Source of the DNA: Rhodobacterales bacterium HKCCE3408
GTDB lineage: Bacteria > Pseudomonadota > Alphaproteobacteria > Rhodobacterales > Rhodobacteraceae
Direction of reading: 5' to 3'
NCBI GenBank assembly: GCA_015689705.1
Contig: WVSN01000009.1
Span: forward strand, 1 to 64,000
Length of the DNA: 64,000 bases
Shown: positions 33,782 to 42,184 of the stretch, piece by piece
Layout: every line of letters starts with the position of its first letter
Position numbering within the stretch: position 1 is the first letter of the stretch
Program-made: the position numbers and the translations under genes
The notes under the pieces: model-generated
Database searches by the model: none
What the model was told of the DNA's origin: nothing
The model's input: the letters and a program-made list of their open reading frames with translations, nothing else

Positions 33782-34174
33782 ATGTCGCTAGTCGATGACG
33801 CCGCGCGCGTGCGCCTGAATGCCCACGCGCCTTATTCCAACTTCAAGGTCGGCGCCGCGATCCGGTCGGTCGAGGGCAACCTGCATCTCGGCTGCAACGT
33901 GGAGAACGTCGCCTATCCCGAGGGCACCTGTGCCGAGGCCGGCGCCATCGCGGCGATGATCGCGACCGGGGACCGGCGGATTGCCGAGGTCGCGGTGATC
34001 GCCGACAGCCCGTCCCCCGTCCCGCCCTGCGGCGGCTGCCGCCAGAAGCTCGCCGAATTCGCCGATGGCGACGTGCCGGTGACCCTGGCCACGACGGGCG
34101 GCGCGACGCTGCGCACGACGGTGGCCGAACTCCTGCCCGGCGCCTTCGATGCCGGCCACATGGAGCGGTCCTGA
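33782..34174 (+). CDS. cdd: Cytidine deaminase
   Basis: 130 aa from the ATG at 33782, preceded by CCCCGGAGGCCCGATCC. The zinc site is complete: C-A-E in YPEGTCAEAGAIAAM and P-C-x-x-C in VPPCGGCRQKLAEF; NAHAPYSNFKVGAA is the substrate-binding N-terminal block. Deaminates cytidine and deoxycytidine to uridines. First gene of a plus-strand nucleoside-salvage operon; the frame upstream of 33782 is a shadow of prpE. Confidence 0.96.
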   Translation: MSLVDDAARVRLNAHAPYSNFKVGAAIRSVEGNLHLGCNVENVAYPEGTCAEAGAIAAMIATGDRRIAEVAVIADSPSPVPPCGGCRQKLAEFADGDVPVTLATTGGATLRTTVAELLPGAFDAGHMERS

Positions 34175-34178
34175 CCGC

Positions 34179-35486
34179 ATGGAGGCGCGTACGATCCTGG
34201 CCAAGCTGCGCGACGGCGGCGTGCCGACCGAGGCCGAGCTTTTCTGGTTCGCAGAAGGCCTCGCCGACGGCACGGTGACCGACGCGCAGGCCGGCGCGTT
34301 CGCCATGGCCGCCTGCACGCGCGGGCTCGGGCCGAAGGCGCGGGTGATGCTGACCCGTGCCATGCGCGAGACCGGGGAGACGCTCGACTGGGATCTCGAC
34401 GGGCCGGTGATCGACAAGCATTCGACCGGCGGGGTGGGCGACTGCACCTCGCTTTTGCTCGCCCCGGCGCTGGCCGTCTGCGGCGCCTATGTCCCGATGA
34501 TCTCGGGCCGGGGGCTCGGGCATACCGGCGGCACGCTCGACAAGCTCGAGTCGATCCCGGGTTACAGGGCCGAGATCGACGTGGAGGACCTGCAGGAGAT
34601 CGTCGCCGATATCGGCTGCGCCATCGTCGGCGCGACGGCGGATATCGCGCCGGCCGACCGGCGGCTTTATGCGGTGCGCGACGTGACCGGCACGGTCGAG
34701 TCGATCGACCTGATCACCGCGTCGATTCTGTCGAAAAAGCTCGCCGCCGGGCTCGAGGCGCTGGTGCTGGACGTCAAGACCGGCTCGGGCGCGTTCATGT
34801 CCGACCCCGCCCAGGCGCTGCAACTGGCGCAGGCGCTGGTCGACACGGCGCAGGGCGCGGGCTGCATGACCTCGGCGCTGGTGACCGACATGGATCAGCC
34901 GCTGGCCGATGCGGCGGGCAATGCGCTCGAGATCATCGCGGTGATGGAAGCGCTGACCGGGCAGGAGCGGGAGGGGCGGCTGACCCGGCTGGCCGTCGCG
35001 CTTGGCGGCGAATTGCTGGCCCTCGGCGGGCTGGCCGCCGATGCCGCCGACGGCGAGGGCCGGATCGCGCGGGCGATCGAGAGCGGGCATGCCGCCGAGC
35101 GCTTCGGCGAGATGGTCGCGGCGATGGGCGGGCCGGGCGATTTCACCGATCACTGGCGCGACAGGCTGCCGGCGGCCTCCGTCGTCGCCGATGTCATTCC
35201 CGCCAGCCCCGGTTACGTGGCGGCGATCGACGCCCGCGCGCTCGGCGATATCGTCGTGGCGCTTGGCGGGGGGCGGCTGCGCGAGGGCGACCGCATCCAT
35301 CCCGGCGTGGGCCTGAGCGAGATCGCGCCCGTCGGCGCCGAGGTCGGGGGCGAGCGCCCGATCGCGCGCATCCATTCCACCGACACGGCCGCCGCCGAGG
35401 CGATGGCCGCGCGGCTTCGTGTCGCGATCACGATCGGCGACACGCCGCCCGCGCCGCGGCCACTGATCCTCGAGAGGATCGGGTAG
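34179..35486 (+). CDS. deoA: Thymidine phosphorylase
   Basis: 435 aa from the ATG at 34179, 4 nt after cdd. The family signature KHSTGGVGDCTSLLLAPALA (about 81-100) and GRGLGHTGGTLDKLESIPGY are both present; ALVLDVKTGSGAFM is the phosphate-binding region. Cleaves thymidine or deoxyuridine with phosphate to base and deoxyribose-1-phosphate, which DeoB then isomerises. Confidence 0.96.
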   Translation: MEARTILAKLRDGGVPTEAELFWFAEGLADGTVTDAQAGAFAMAACTRGLGPKARVMLTRAMRETGETLDWDLDGPVIDKHSTGGVGDCTSLLLAPALAVCGAYVPMISGRGLGHTGGTLDKLESIPGYRAEIDVEDLQEIVADIGCAIVGATADIAPADRRLYAVRDVTGTVESIDLITASILSKKLAAGLEALVLDVKTGSGAFMSDPAQALQLAQALVDTAQGAGCMTSALVTDMDQPLADAAGNALEIIAVMEALTGQEREGRLTRLAVALGGELLALGGLAADAADGEGRIARAIESGHAAERFGEMVAAMGGPGDFTDHWRDRLPAASVVADVIPASPGYVAAIDARALGDIVVALGGGRLREGDRIHPGVGLSEIAPVGAEVGGERPIARIHSTDTAAAEAMAARLRVAITIGDTPPAPRPLILERIG

Positions 35487-36680
35487 ATGGCGCGCGCGTT
35501 TCTCGTCGTGCTGGACAGCGTCGGCGCCGGTGGCGCGGCCGATGCGGACGCGTTTTTCAATGCGGGTCAGCCGGATACGGGCGCGAACACGCTCGGCCAC
35601 ATCGCCGAGGCCTGTGCCGCCCTGCCACGTGGCGCGCTCCGGATGCCCAATCTCGACCGGCTCGGGCTCGGCGCCGCCGTGCGGCTGGCTTCGGGCGCCC
35701 GGATGGAGGGGTTCGACGCCAAGCCCGAAGGCATCTGGGGCGCGGCCGAGGAGATCAGCCCGGGCAAGGACACGCCGTCGGGGCACTGGGAACTGGCCGG
35801 CCTGCCGGTGCCGTGGGACTGGGGCTATTTCCCGAAGACCGATCCGTGCTTCCCGGACGATCTGGTGGCCGAGATCTGCCGGCTGGCGGGCACCGACGGT
35901 ATCCTCGGCAACCGGCATTCCTCGGGCACACTGATCATCGACGAGGAGGGCGAGGCGCATCAGCGGACCGGCTGGCCGATCTGCTACACCTCGGCCGACA
36001 GCGTGCTGCAGATCGCGGCGCATGAGGAAACCTTCGGGCTGGAGCGGCTGATCGGGCTGTGCGAGGCGCTGGCGCCGCGCTGTCACGCGATGAAGATCGG
36101 CCGGGTCATCGCGCGACCCTTCGTGGGCGATGCGGGCGACTACAAACGCACGCAGAACCGGCGCGATTTCGCGATCACGCCGCCAGATCCGACGCTGTGC
36201 GACTGGGTCACCGGGGCCGGGCGGCCCGTCCACGCGGTCGGCAAGATCAAGGACATCTTCGCCGGGCGCGGGATCACCGACGTGGTTAAGGGCGACGACG
36301 CGACGCTGATGGAGCATCTCGTCCGGCTGACCGCCGAGGCCGAGGACGGCAGCCTGGTCTTCGCGAATTTCGTCGAGTTCGACAGCCTTTTCGGCCACCG
36401 GCGCGACGTCGAGGGCTATGGCGCGGCGCTGGAATGGTTCGATGCGCAGGTGCCGCGCGTGCTGGCCGGACTGGGGCCCGAGGATCTGGTGATCTTCACT
36501 GCCGATCACGGCAACGACCCGACCTGGATCGGGACGGACCATACACGGGAACGGGTTCCGGTCGTCGGCGCGGGGCCGTATTCGGGGCAGGTGGGACTCG
36601 TCGCCTTTGCCGACGTCGCCGCCTCGGTGGCGCGGCATCTGGGCGTCGCGTCGCAAGGACCTGGAAGGAGTTTCCTGTGA
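35487..36680 (+). CDS. deoB: Phosphopentomutase
   Basis: 397 aa; ATG directly follows the deoA stop. Alkaline-phosphatase-fold metal sites are visible: AFLVVLDSVGAGGAADADAF at the N-terminus, SPGKDTPSGHWELAG with the phosphothreonine site, and VIFTADHGNDPTWIGTDHTR with further metal ligands. Converts (deoxy)ribose-1-phosphate to the 5-phosphate. Stop overlaps the add start. Confidence 0.96.
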   Translation: MARAFLVVLDSVGAGGAADADAFFNAGQPDTGANTLGHIAEACAALPRGALRMPNLDRLGLGAAVRLASGARMEGFDAKPEGIWGAAEEISPGKDTPSGHWELAGLPVPWDWGYFPKTDPCFPDDLVAEICRLAGTDGILGNRHSSGTLIIDEEGEAHQRTGWPICYTSADSVLQIAAHEETFGLERLIGLCEALAPRCHAMKIGRVIARPFVGDAGDYKRTQNRRDFAITPPDPTLCDWVTGAGRPVHAVGKIKDIFAGRGITDVVKGDDATLMEHLVRLTAEAEDGSLVFANFVEFDSLFGHRRDVEGYGAALEWFDAQVPRVLAGLGPEDLVIFTADHGNDPTWIGTDHTRERVPVVGAGPYSGQVGLVAFADVAASVARHLGVASQGPGRSFL

Positions 36681-37663
36681 GCGTCTCGGATTTGCCGAAG
36701 ATCGAGCTGCACCTGCATCTGGAGGGCGCGGCGCCGCCCGATTTCATCCGCCGCATCGCGGACGAGAAGAAGCGGCGGCTGCACGGCGTCTTTGCCGAGG
36801 ACGGCAGCTATTCCTACCGGGATTTCAACCACTTCCTGCGGGTCTACGAAGAGGCGACGAGCGTCCTGACAACGCCGCAGGACTATGCGCGGCTGGTCAC
36901 CGCGGTCTGCGAGGAACTGGCCGAGCACGGCGTCGTCTATGCCGAGACCTTCCTCAGCCCCGATTTCTGCGGCGGCGGCGATGTGGCGGCGTGGCGGGAG
37001 TACCTCGCCGCGATGACCGAGGCGGCGGACGGCGCGGAGGCGAAGCTTGGCGTGACGCTGCGGGGGATCGTCACCGCGATCCGCCATTTCGGGCCCGAGC
37101 GGTCGAAGGCGCCGGCGATCTGCGCGGCCGAGACGCAGGGCCGGTTCCTGCGCGGCTTCGGGCTGGCGGGCGACGAGCTGCAATTCGCACCGAAGGATTT
37201 CCTCTGGGCGTTCGACTGCGCGCGCGAGGCGGGGCTGCACATCACCGCCCATGCCGGCGAATGGGGCGGGGCCAGGTCGGTGCGGGATACGCTCGAGGCC
37301 CTGAACCCCGAGCGGATCGGGCATGGCGTGCAGGCGATCGAGGACCCGGAACTGGTCGACATCCTGGCCGAACGCGGCACGGTGCTGGAGGTCTGTCCGG
37401 GCTCGAACGTGTTTCTCGGCGTCTTCAGGACCTGGCCGAAGCATCCGGTGGAGCGGCTGCGCGAGAAGGGTGTGAAGGTCACGATATCCACAGACGATCC
37501 GCCGTTTTTCCACACGAACATGTCCCGCGAATACGTTCTTTTGAATGAACATTTCGGTTGGGACGAGGAGATCTTCAAAGAGGTCAACCGCACCGCCTTG
37601 GACGCCGCGTTCTGCGACGAGGAGACGCGCGCCGCGGTGGCCAAACGCCTGGAGGGGGAATGA
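36677..37663 (+). CDS. add: Adenosine deaminase
   Basis: 328 aa. The start is a GTG at 36677 whose last bases overlap the deoB stop (GTGA), with GAAGGAG at 36664-36670 just ahead; this is the only start that fits the family, since [19 protein letters not shown] contains the first metal histidines. [10 protein letters not shown] and [14 protein letters not shown] carry the catalytic residues and [14 protein letters not shown] the metal aspartate. Deaminates adenosine or deoxyadenosine; a few members of this branch prefer adenine, which cannot be excluded here. Confidence 0.93.
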   Translation: MSVSDLPKIELHLHLEGAAPPDFIRRIADEKKRRLHGVFAEDGSYSYRDFNHFLRVYEEATSVLTTPQDYARLVTAVCEELAEHGVVYAETFLSPDFCGGGDVAAWREYLAAMTEAADGAEAKLGVTLRGIVTAIRHFGPERSKAPAICAAETQGRFLRGFGLAGDELQFAPKDFLWAFDCAREAGLHITAHAGEWGGARSVRDTLEALNPERIGHGVQAIEDPELVDILAERGTVLEVCPGSNVFLGVFRTWPKHPVERLREKGVKVTISTDDPPFFHTNMSREYVLLNEHFGWDEEIFKEVNRTALDAAFCDEETRAAVAKRLEGE

Positions 37664-38292
37664 TCGAACACCTGACCATCGTCCAGCACCCGCTGGTCCA
37701 GCACAAGCTGACGCTGATGCGCGAGAAGGAGACGCCGACCGCCGTGTTCCGGCAGCTTCTGCGCGAGATCAGCCATCTTCTGGCCTACGAGGTCACGCGC
37801 AATCTCGAGATGACAAGCGTCCATATCGAGACGCCGCTGACCGAGATGCGGGCGCCGAAGCTGGCGGGCAAGAAGCTGGCGCTGATCTCGATCCTGCGGG
37901 CGGGCAACGGGCTGCTCGACGGCATCCTCGACCTGATCCCCTCGGCCCGGGTGGGCTTCGTCGGGCTCTACCGCGACGAGGAGACGCTGAAGCCGGTGCA
38001 GTACTATTTCAAGGTTCCGACCGAGCTCGAGGACCGGCTGGTGATCGCCGTCGACCCGATGCTGGCGACGGGCAATTCCTCGGCCGCGGCGATCGATCTG
38101 CTGAAGCAGGCCGGGGCGACGAATATCCGGTTCCTCTGCCTTCTGGCCGCGCCCGAGGGTGTGAAGCGGATGGCCGAAGCTCATCCCGACGTGCCCATCG
38201 TGACGGCGGCGCTGGATTCGCATCTGAACGAAAAAGGGTATATCGTGCCGGGGCTTGGCGATGCCGGTGACCGGATGTTCGGGACCAAGTAA
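37660..38292 (+). CDS. upp: Uracil phosphoribosyltransferase
   Basis: 210 aa from the ATG at 37660, overlapping the add stop as ATGA and preceded by [28 protein letters not shown] is the typical start; the PRPP loop is [20 protein letters not shown] and the uracil-binding C-terminus is [17 protein letters not shown]. Makes UMP from uracil and PRPP, completing the salvage route from cytidine, uridine or thymidine-type nucleosides begun by cdd and deoA. Confidence 0.96.
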   Translation: MIEHLTIVQHPLVQHKLTLMREKETPTAVFRQLLREISHLLAYEVTRNLEMTSVHIETPLTEMRAPKLAGKKLALISILRAGNGLLDGILDLIPSARVGFVGLYRDEETLKPVQYYFKVPTELEDRLVIAVDPMLATGNSSAAAIDLLKQAGATNIRFLCLLAAPEGVKRMAEAHPDVPIVTAALDSHLNEKGYIVPGLGDAGDRMFGTK

Positions 38293-38307
38293 CCCTGGGG
38301 AGGGACC

Positions 38308-38799
38308 ATGCGATACCTAATCCTGGCGCTGGCGCTGATGGCCGGCCCGGCCGCGGCCGGCGGGCTTGTGACGACCTATGGCGGCGGCAGCGCCTGCCCG
38401 AACCTGCACATCCCCGACCGTTTCGTGCCGCACGGCTACCGCAGCGCCTGGACCGACGGGCGGCTGAACCCGCGCCGCGGGCCCTGCACCGAGGTGGGTG
38501 ACGCGATGATGGGCGCGGTCTGGACCGACACCGTTCCGATGCGGGCGGAGAACCCGAGCACCCGGGGCGCGGCCCTGCGCGGTGCGGGACCGGCCTATGT
38601 CGTCGCCGGGCGTTTCGCGACCCCGGCCGAGGCGGAGGCCGCGGGCGGTATCGTGGGCGCGAGCGGGACGGCACGGATGGGGCATGGCTATGCCGTGCTG
38701 ATCGGGCCCTATGCCAACATGGACCTCGCGCGGGACGGGCTTGAGACGGCCTATGCCGCCGGACTGCGCGACGCGCGGATCACGCGGATCGCCAACTAG
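38308..38799 (+). CDS. Secreted SPOR-domain protein
   Basis: 163 aa. Signal peptide RYLILALALMAGPAAAGG. The central part has a conserved-looking cysteine pair (SACPNLHIP and RGPCTEVGD). The C-terminal 70 residues (AYVVAGRFATPAEAEAAGGI to RDARITRIAN) are a SPOR-type repeat domain, which in other proteins binds denuded peptidoglycan at division sites. It follows upp by 15 nt but has no evident link to nucleotide salvage. Its stop overlaps, convergently, the stop of the next gene. Confidence 0.72.
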   Translation: MRYLILALALMAGPAAAGGLVTTYGGGSACPNLHIPDRFVPHGYRSAWTDGRLNPRRGPCTEVGDAMMGAVWTDTVPMRAENPSTRGAALRGAGPAYVVAGRFATPAEAEAAGGIVGASGTARMGHGYAVLIGPYANMDLARDGLETAYAAGLRDARITRIAN

Positions 38800-39812
38800 C
38801 TGCCGCAGATTTCCTGCAGCGCGATCCAGTCGCCATCGGTGATGAGCGGGTTGCGCAGGCGGCCGCGCATCGGGTCGGCCTCGATCAGGCCGAGGACGGT
38901 TTCCCCCGTCACATCAAGCGCATAGGCGTAGGGCTGAGACGAGATTCCGGCAGCGTCGAAGCGGGCGAGCATGGCTTCGTCCTCCGGGCGGTCGTGCCGT
39001 TCGGTCAGCCGCCGTGTCGCATCTTCGTGCAGCCGCGCAGTGGGCATTGCACCAGTCGTCAGCAGCTTGAACGTCGCCATGAGACCCGCCCGTTCGAGCA
39101 GCTCCCGGACCGGATCGGTGGCGTCCATGCGCTCGGCCTCGGCCAGGAGATAGCCGGCGAGCACTTCGGGCGTTTCGTAATCCTCCACCAGCCCGGCATC
39201 GACGATGACGATGTCGCCCGGCAGGTGCGCGGTGGCGGCGATCACGCGCGGCAGGACGACGATGCGCGGCGAGTCGGGGCCGAGCGTGCGGCGGCCGAGG
39301 CGCTGGAGCGCGGCGGTTCCGGCCTCGGTGGCGCAGGGCCGGCCAGACAGCGTCGCCATCTCGCCGAGCATCCGGCGCCCGATCTCGGCGCGCTTGGCCT
39401 CGGGCAGAAGCGCCGCGGTCTGGCGGGTGAGTGCGCCGGGCAGCCAGAACACCGCGAAGGCGGCGACGATCAGGGCGATCAGCGCGGTCAGACCGAAGCG
39501 CAGGCGGCCGGGATGGGGCCGCGCGGTCTCGATCGCGCCGCGCACCTTCTCGATCGCGGCGATCATCTCGGGTTCGGCGATCTCCAGCGTTTCATCGGCA
39601 TCGTCGGCCGGCGCGTAGAGCGCGGGGCGCTTGCCCGGGTTCAGCCGGTGGACGGCGGGCAGGGACCAGTGCGACAGCGCGGATTCGGCGATGGTCGAGA
39701 TCACCAGCGTCGCGTCGCCGAGCGAGACGAGCACCTCACGCCGCTGCGCCTCGGGCCGGTCGCGCCAGAGCCCGGTCGATTCCAGTCGCTGGTATTGTGT
39801 GACCGCGGTCAT
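38796..39812 (-). CDS. Membrane protein with degenerate M48-peptidase-like domain
   Basis: 338 aa from the ATG at 39812 (MTAVTQYQRLESTGLW). Residues 1-100 are soluble and resemble a PH-like or wall-facing domain; 106-127 form a single membrane helix. The rest follows the layout of M48 metallopeptidases: PRIVVLPRVIAATAHLPGDI, IVIVDAGLVEDYETPEVLAG, then LLAEAERMDATDPVRELLER. Where active M48 enzymes have HExxH, this reads AGYLLAEAER (219-228) without histidines, so it is probably a pseudo-peptidase. Convergent with the SPOR gene, both stops sharing the palindrome CTAG. Confidence 0.62.
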   Translation of the reverse strand: MTAVTQYQRLESTGLWRDRPEAQRREVLVSLGDATLVISTIAESALSHWSLPAVHRLNPGKRPALYAPADDADETLEIAEPEMIAAIEKVRGAIETARPHPGRLRFGLTALIALIVAAFAVFWLPGALTRQTAALLPEAKRAEIGRRMLGEMATLSGRPCATEAGTAALQRLGRRTLGPDSPRIVVLPRVIAATAHLPGDIVIVDAGLVEDYETPEVLAGYLLAEAERMDATDPVRELLERAGLMATFKLLTTGAMPTARLHEDATRRLTERHDRPEDEAMLARFDAAGISSQPYAYALDVTGETVLGLIEADPMRGRLRNPLITDGDWIALQEICGS

Positions 39813-39903
39813 GGCGGGCGTGCTGCTCGGTTTATCGTTTGGGCAGAGGATAGCCCAAGCCGCGCCGTCGCTCAATATTTTGGGGGCGGCGCTGTGGACG
39901 GCC

Positions 39904-41535
39904 CTAGAGGTCGGCGGCCTGCTTGCGCAACTCGAACTTCTGGATCTTGCCGGTCGAGGTTTTCGGCAGCTCTTGGAAGACGATGCGCTTTGGCGTCTTG
40001 AAGCCGGCCAGCGTCTCGCGGGCGAAGGCGATGAGATCGGCCTCGGTCGTCTCGGCGCCCTCTTTCAGTTCGACGAAGGCGCAGGGCACTTCGCCCCATT
40101 TCTCGTCCGGCTTCGCGACCACGGCGCAGAGCAGCACGGCGGGGTGGTGCATCAGTCGGTCCTCGACCTCGACGGAGCTCACGTTTTCGCCGCCCGATAT
40201 GATGATGTCCTTCGCGCGGTCGGTGATCTGGACGTAGCGGTCGGGATGCAGGACGGCAATGTCGCCGGTGTGGAAGTACCCGCCCTCAAAGGCTTTTTTC
40301 GAAGCCTCGGGGTTCCGGTAATAGCCCTTCATGGTGGAATTGCCGCGCATCATGATCTCGCCCATTGTGCGGCCGTCGGCGGGGACTTCCTCCATCGTCG
40401 TCGGGTCCATGACGGTGATGCGGTCCATGTTCGGGAAGGCGACGCCCTGGCGGGCCTTGATCGCAGCGCGCTCGGCGCCCTTCAGTTCACCCCACCTGTC
40501 CTCCTGCCAGGTGCATTCGGTCGCGGGGCCGTAGACCTCGGTCAGGCCGTAGACCTGCGTGACGTTGAACCCCATGGTTTCGATGGCTGCGAGCGTGGCC
40601 GCCGCGGGCGGGGCGCCGGCGGTGAAAACCTCGACGACATGGTCGAAATCGCGCCGCTCCGCGGGCTTCGCATTGACCAGCATGTTGAGCACGATGGGCG
40701 CGCCGCCGAAATGCGTAACCCCTTCATCTGCAATGGCATTGTAGATGTTTGCCGCGGTGATATCGCGGCAGCAGACGGTGGTGCCGCCCAGGACGGGCAT
40801 GGTCCAGACGTGGCACCAGTTGTTGCAGTGGAAGAGCGGGACGATGGTCAGGTAGACGGGGTAGAGCGTCATCCGCCACGAGATCGGCGTGCCCATGGTG
40901 ATGAGATAGGCGCCGCGGTGGTGGTAGACGACGCCTTTCGGCCGGCCGGTCGTGCCGGAGGTGTAGTTCAGCGCGATCGATTCCCATTCGTCCTGCGGCA
41001 TGATCCAGGCCGCGCCGGGGTCGCCTTCGGAGAGCAGCTCCTCGTAGGTCGTGTACTTGCCCGAGGCGGGAAAGCCGGCGGCCTCGTCCGGCACTTCGAT
41101 CAGGATCGGGCGCGGGCCGGTCAGCTCGTCGAGCGCCTCTTCGACCGGGGTGAGGAACTGGCTATCGACCAGGACGACCTTCGCGCCGCCATGGTCGAGG
41201 ATGTAGGCTATCGTATTGATATCGAGGCGGATATTGATCGAATTGAGGATCGCGCCGGCGGCCGGAACGCCCCAGTGCGCCTCGACATGGGCGGGGATGT
41301 TGGGCAGAACCGCGGCGACGACATTGCCGGGTTCGACACCGCGCGCGGCCAGCGCCGAGGCGAGGCGGGAGACGCGGTCGTGCATCTCGGCATAGGTCTT
41401 GCGGAAGGTGCCGTAGACCAGCGCGGTGCGCTGCGGGAAGACGCGGGCGGCGCGGTGCAGATGGCTGAGCGGGGTCAGCGGCACGAAGTTCGCCGTCCGC
41501 TTTTCAAGCCCGGTTTCGTCCTGCATCCAGCCCAT
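39904..41535 (-). CDS. Acyl-CoA synthetase (AMP-forming)
   Basis: 543 aa. ANL-superfamily enzyme: ALNYTSGTTGRPKGVVYHHR (P-loop), VPLFHCNNWCH, QVYGLTEVYGPATE, and the hinge/C-terminal YFHTGDIAVLHPDRYVQITD with RAKDIIISGGENVSSVEVED and catalytic K in PKTSTGKIQKFELR. Activates a medium/long fatty acid (or an aryl/alkylthio acid) with ATP and CoA. The neighbouring beta-oxidation genes make fatty acids the likely substrate. The 155-bp element copy B lies 76 nt upstream. Confidence 0.9.
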   Translation of the reverse strand: MGWMQDETGLEKRTANFVPLTPLSHLHRAARVFPQRTALVYGTFRKTYAEMHDRVSRLASALAARGVEPGNVVAAVLPNIPAHVEAHWGVPAAGAILNSINIRLDINTIAYILDHGGAKVVLVDSQFLTPVEEALDELTGPRPILIEVPDEAAGFPASGKYTTYEELLSEGDPGAAWIMPQDEWESIALNYTSGTTGRPKGVVYHHRGAYLITMGTPISWRMTLYPVYLTIVPLFHCNNWCHVWTMPVLGGTTVCCRDITAANIYNAIADEGVTHFGGAPIVLNMLVNAKPAERRDFDHVVEVFTAGAPPAAATLAAIETMGFNVTQVYGLTEVYGPATECTWQEDRWGELKGAERAAIKARQGVAFPNMDRITVMDPTTMEEVPADGRTMGEIMMRGNSTMKGYYRNPEASKKAFEGGYFHTGDIAVLHPDRYVQITDRAKDIIISGGENVSSVEVEDRLMHHPAVLLCAVVAKPDEKWGEVPCAFVELKEGAETTEADLIAFARETLAGFKTPKRIVFQELPKTSTGKIQKFELRKQAADL

Positions 41536-41898
41536 GGCTCATCCTCCCCGTGCCGCGCAACAATCCACACGCAGGGATGGCCCAACACGCAAGAAAAGGG
41601 AAGGGTTGTGCGTGGGTTAACGCGCGACCGCAGAGGTTAACGCCGGTCATACCGGCGAAAGACCCGGATTCGGGGCATGATGCATCCGGTATGCCTGACG
41701 GTATGCCTTTCCATACATACGCATTCATCGCACATCAGTCGTCCGATCCGTGGTTAACGGTGCGCGACTGCACCACTTGTCCACAGATCGAGGCCACCCC
41801 CCGAGAATCCCGCTTCGCGGACCGGCCCCGATGCAGTAGCGTCCGGCGTCGGGGGATCAGGCAATTTGGCGCGGGGCCGATCACCCCGTGAAGCGATC
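41536..41898. other. Intergenic region holding element copy B
   Basis: 363 bases between the divergent acyl-CoA synthetase and Cys-rich protein genes. It contains the 155-bp repeat (41611-41766) and must hold both promoters. No ORF here has a family match; frames beginning within the repeat are discussed as a finding. Confidence 0.6.
41611..41766. repeat. 155-bp intergenic element, copy B
   Basis: Second copy of the element at 23331-23486. TTAAC occurs at 41617, 41637 and 41754, the same spacing as in copy A; CGGGGCATGATG begins at 41671; the 23 bases 41686-41708 are identical to 23406-23428. Of the 50 bases 41671-41720, 45 match copy A. Unlike copy A it lies between divergent genes. Confidence 0.75.
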
Positions 41899-42147
41899 AT
41901 GAAGATACCCGTTCACAAGCCCAACCCGGTCCGACCCACGAGCCGCCGCCCCGATCCGCCGGGCGAAGGCCGCCGGTGCCACCGATGCGCCGGCTCCGGC
42001 CGGTCGCCCTGCTCGGTCTGCGGCGGGCAGGGCCGGACCCTGAAAGCCTACGACCGGAACGGGACGCCGCAATTCGACCGCTGTGACGGATGCTTCGGCA
42101 CGCGGACCGCGCGCTGTTCGGTCTGTTCGGGCGAAGGGTTCCTGTAG
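41899..42147 (+). CDS. Small DnaJ-type zinc-finger protein
   Basis: 82 aa from the ATG at 41899. Four CxxCxGxG-like units in a row: CHRCAGSGR, CSVCGGQG, CDGCFGTR and CSVCSGEG, the pattern of the DnaJ cysteine-rich domain, which binds two zinc ions. There is no J-domain or substrate-binding domain, so it is an isolated zinc module, perhaps a chaperone-like or redox-sensing accessory. Divergent from the acyl-CoA synthetase; convergent with the fadJ-like gene across a stem-loop. Confidence 0.7.
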   Translation: MKIPVHKPNPVRPTSRRPDPPGEGRRCHRCAGSGRSPCSVCGGQGRTLKAYDRNGTPQFDRCDGCFGTRTARCSVCSGEGFL

Positions 42148-42154
42148 AGAGCGA

Positions 42155-42174
42155 CGCCCGGACGGAGCCGGGCG
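42155..42174. terminator. Convergent stem-loop
   Basis: CGCCCGG (42155-42161) and CCGGGCG (42168-42174) form a 7-bp GC stem with 6-nt loop between the convergent stops at 42147 and 42185. No T run. Confidence 0.35.
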
Positions 42175-42184
42175 CCGTCCCGGA

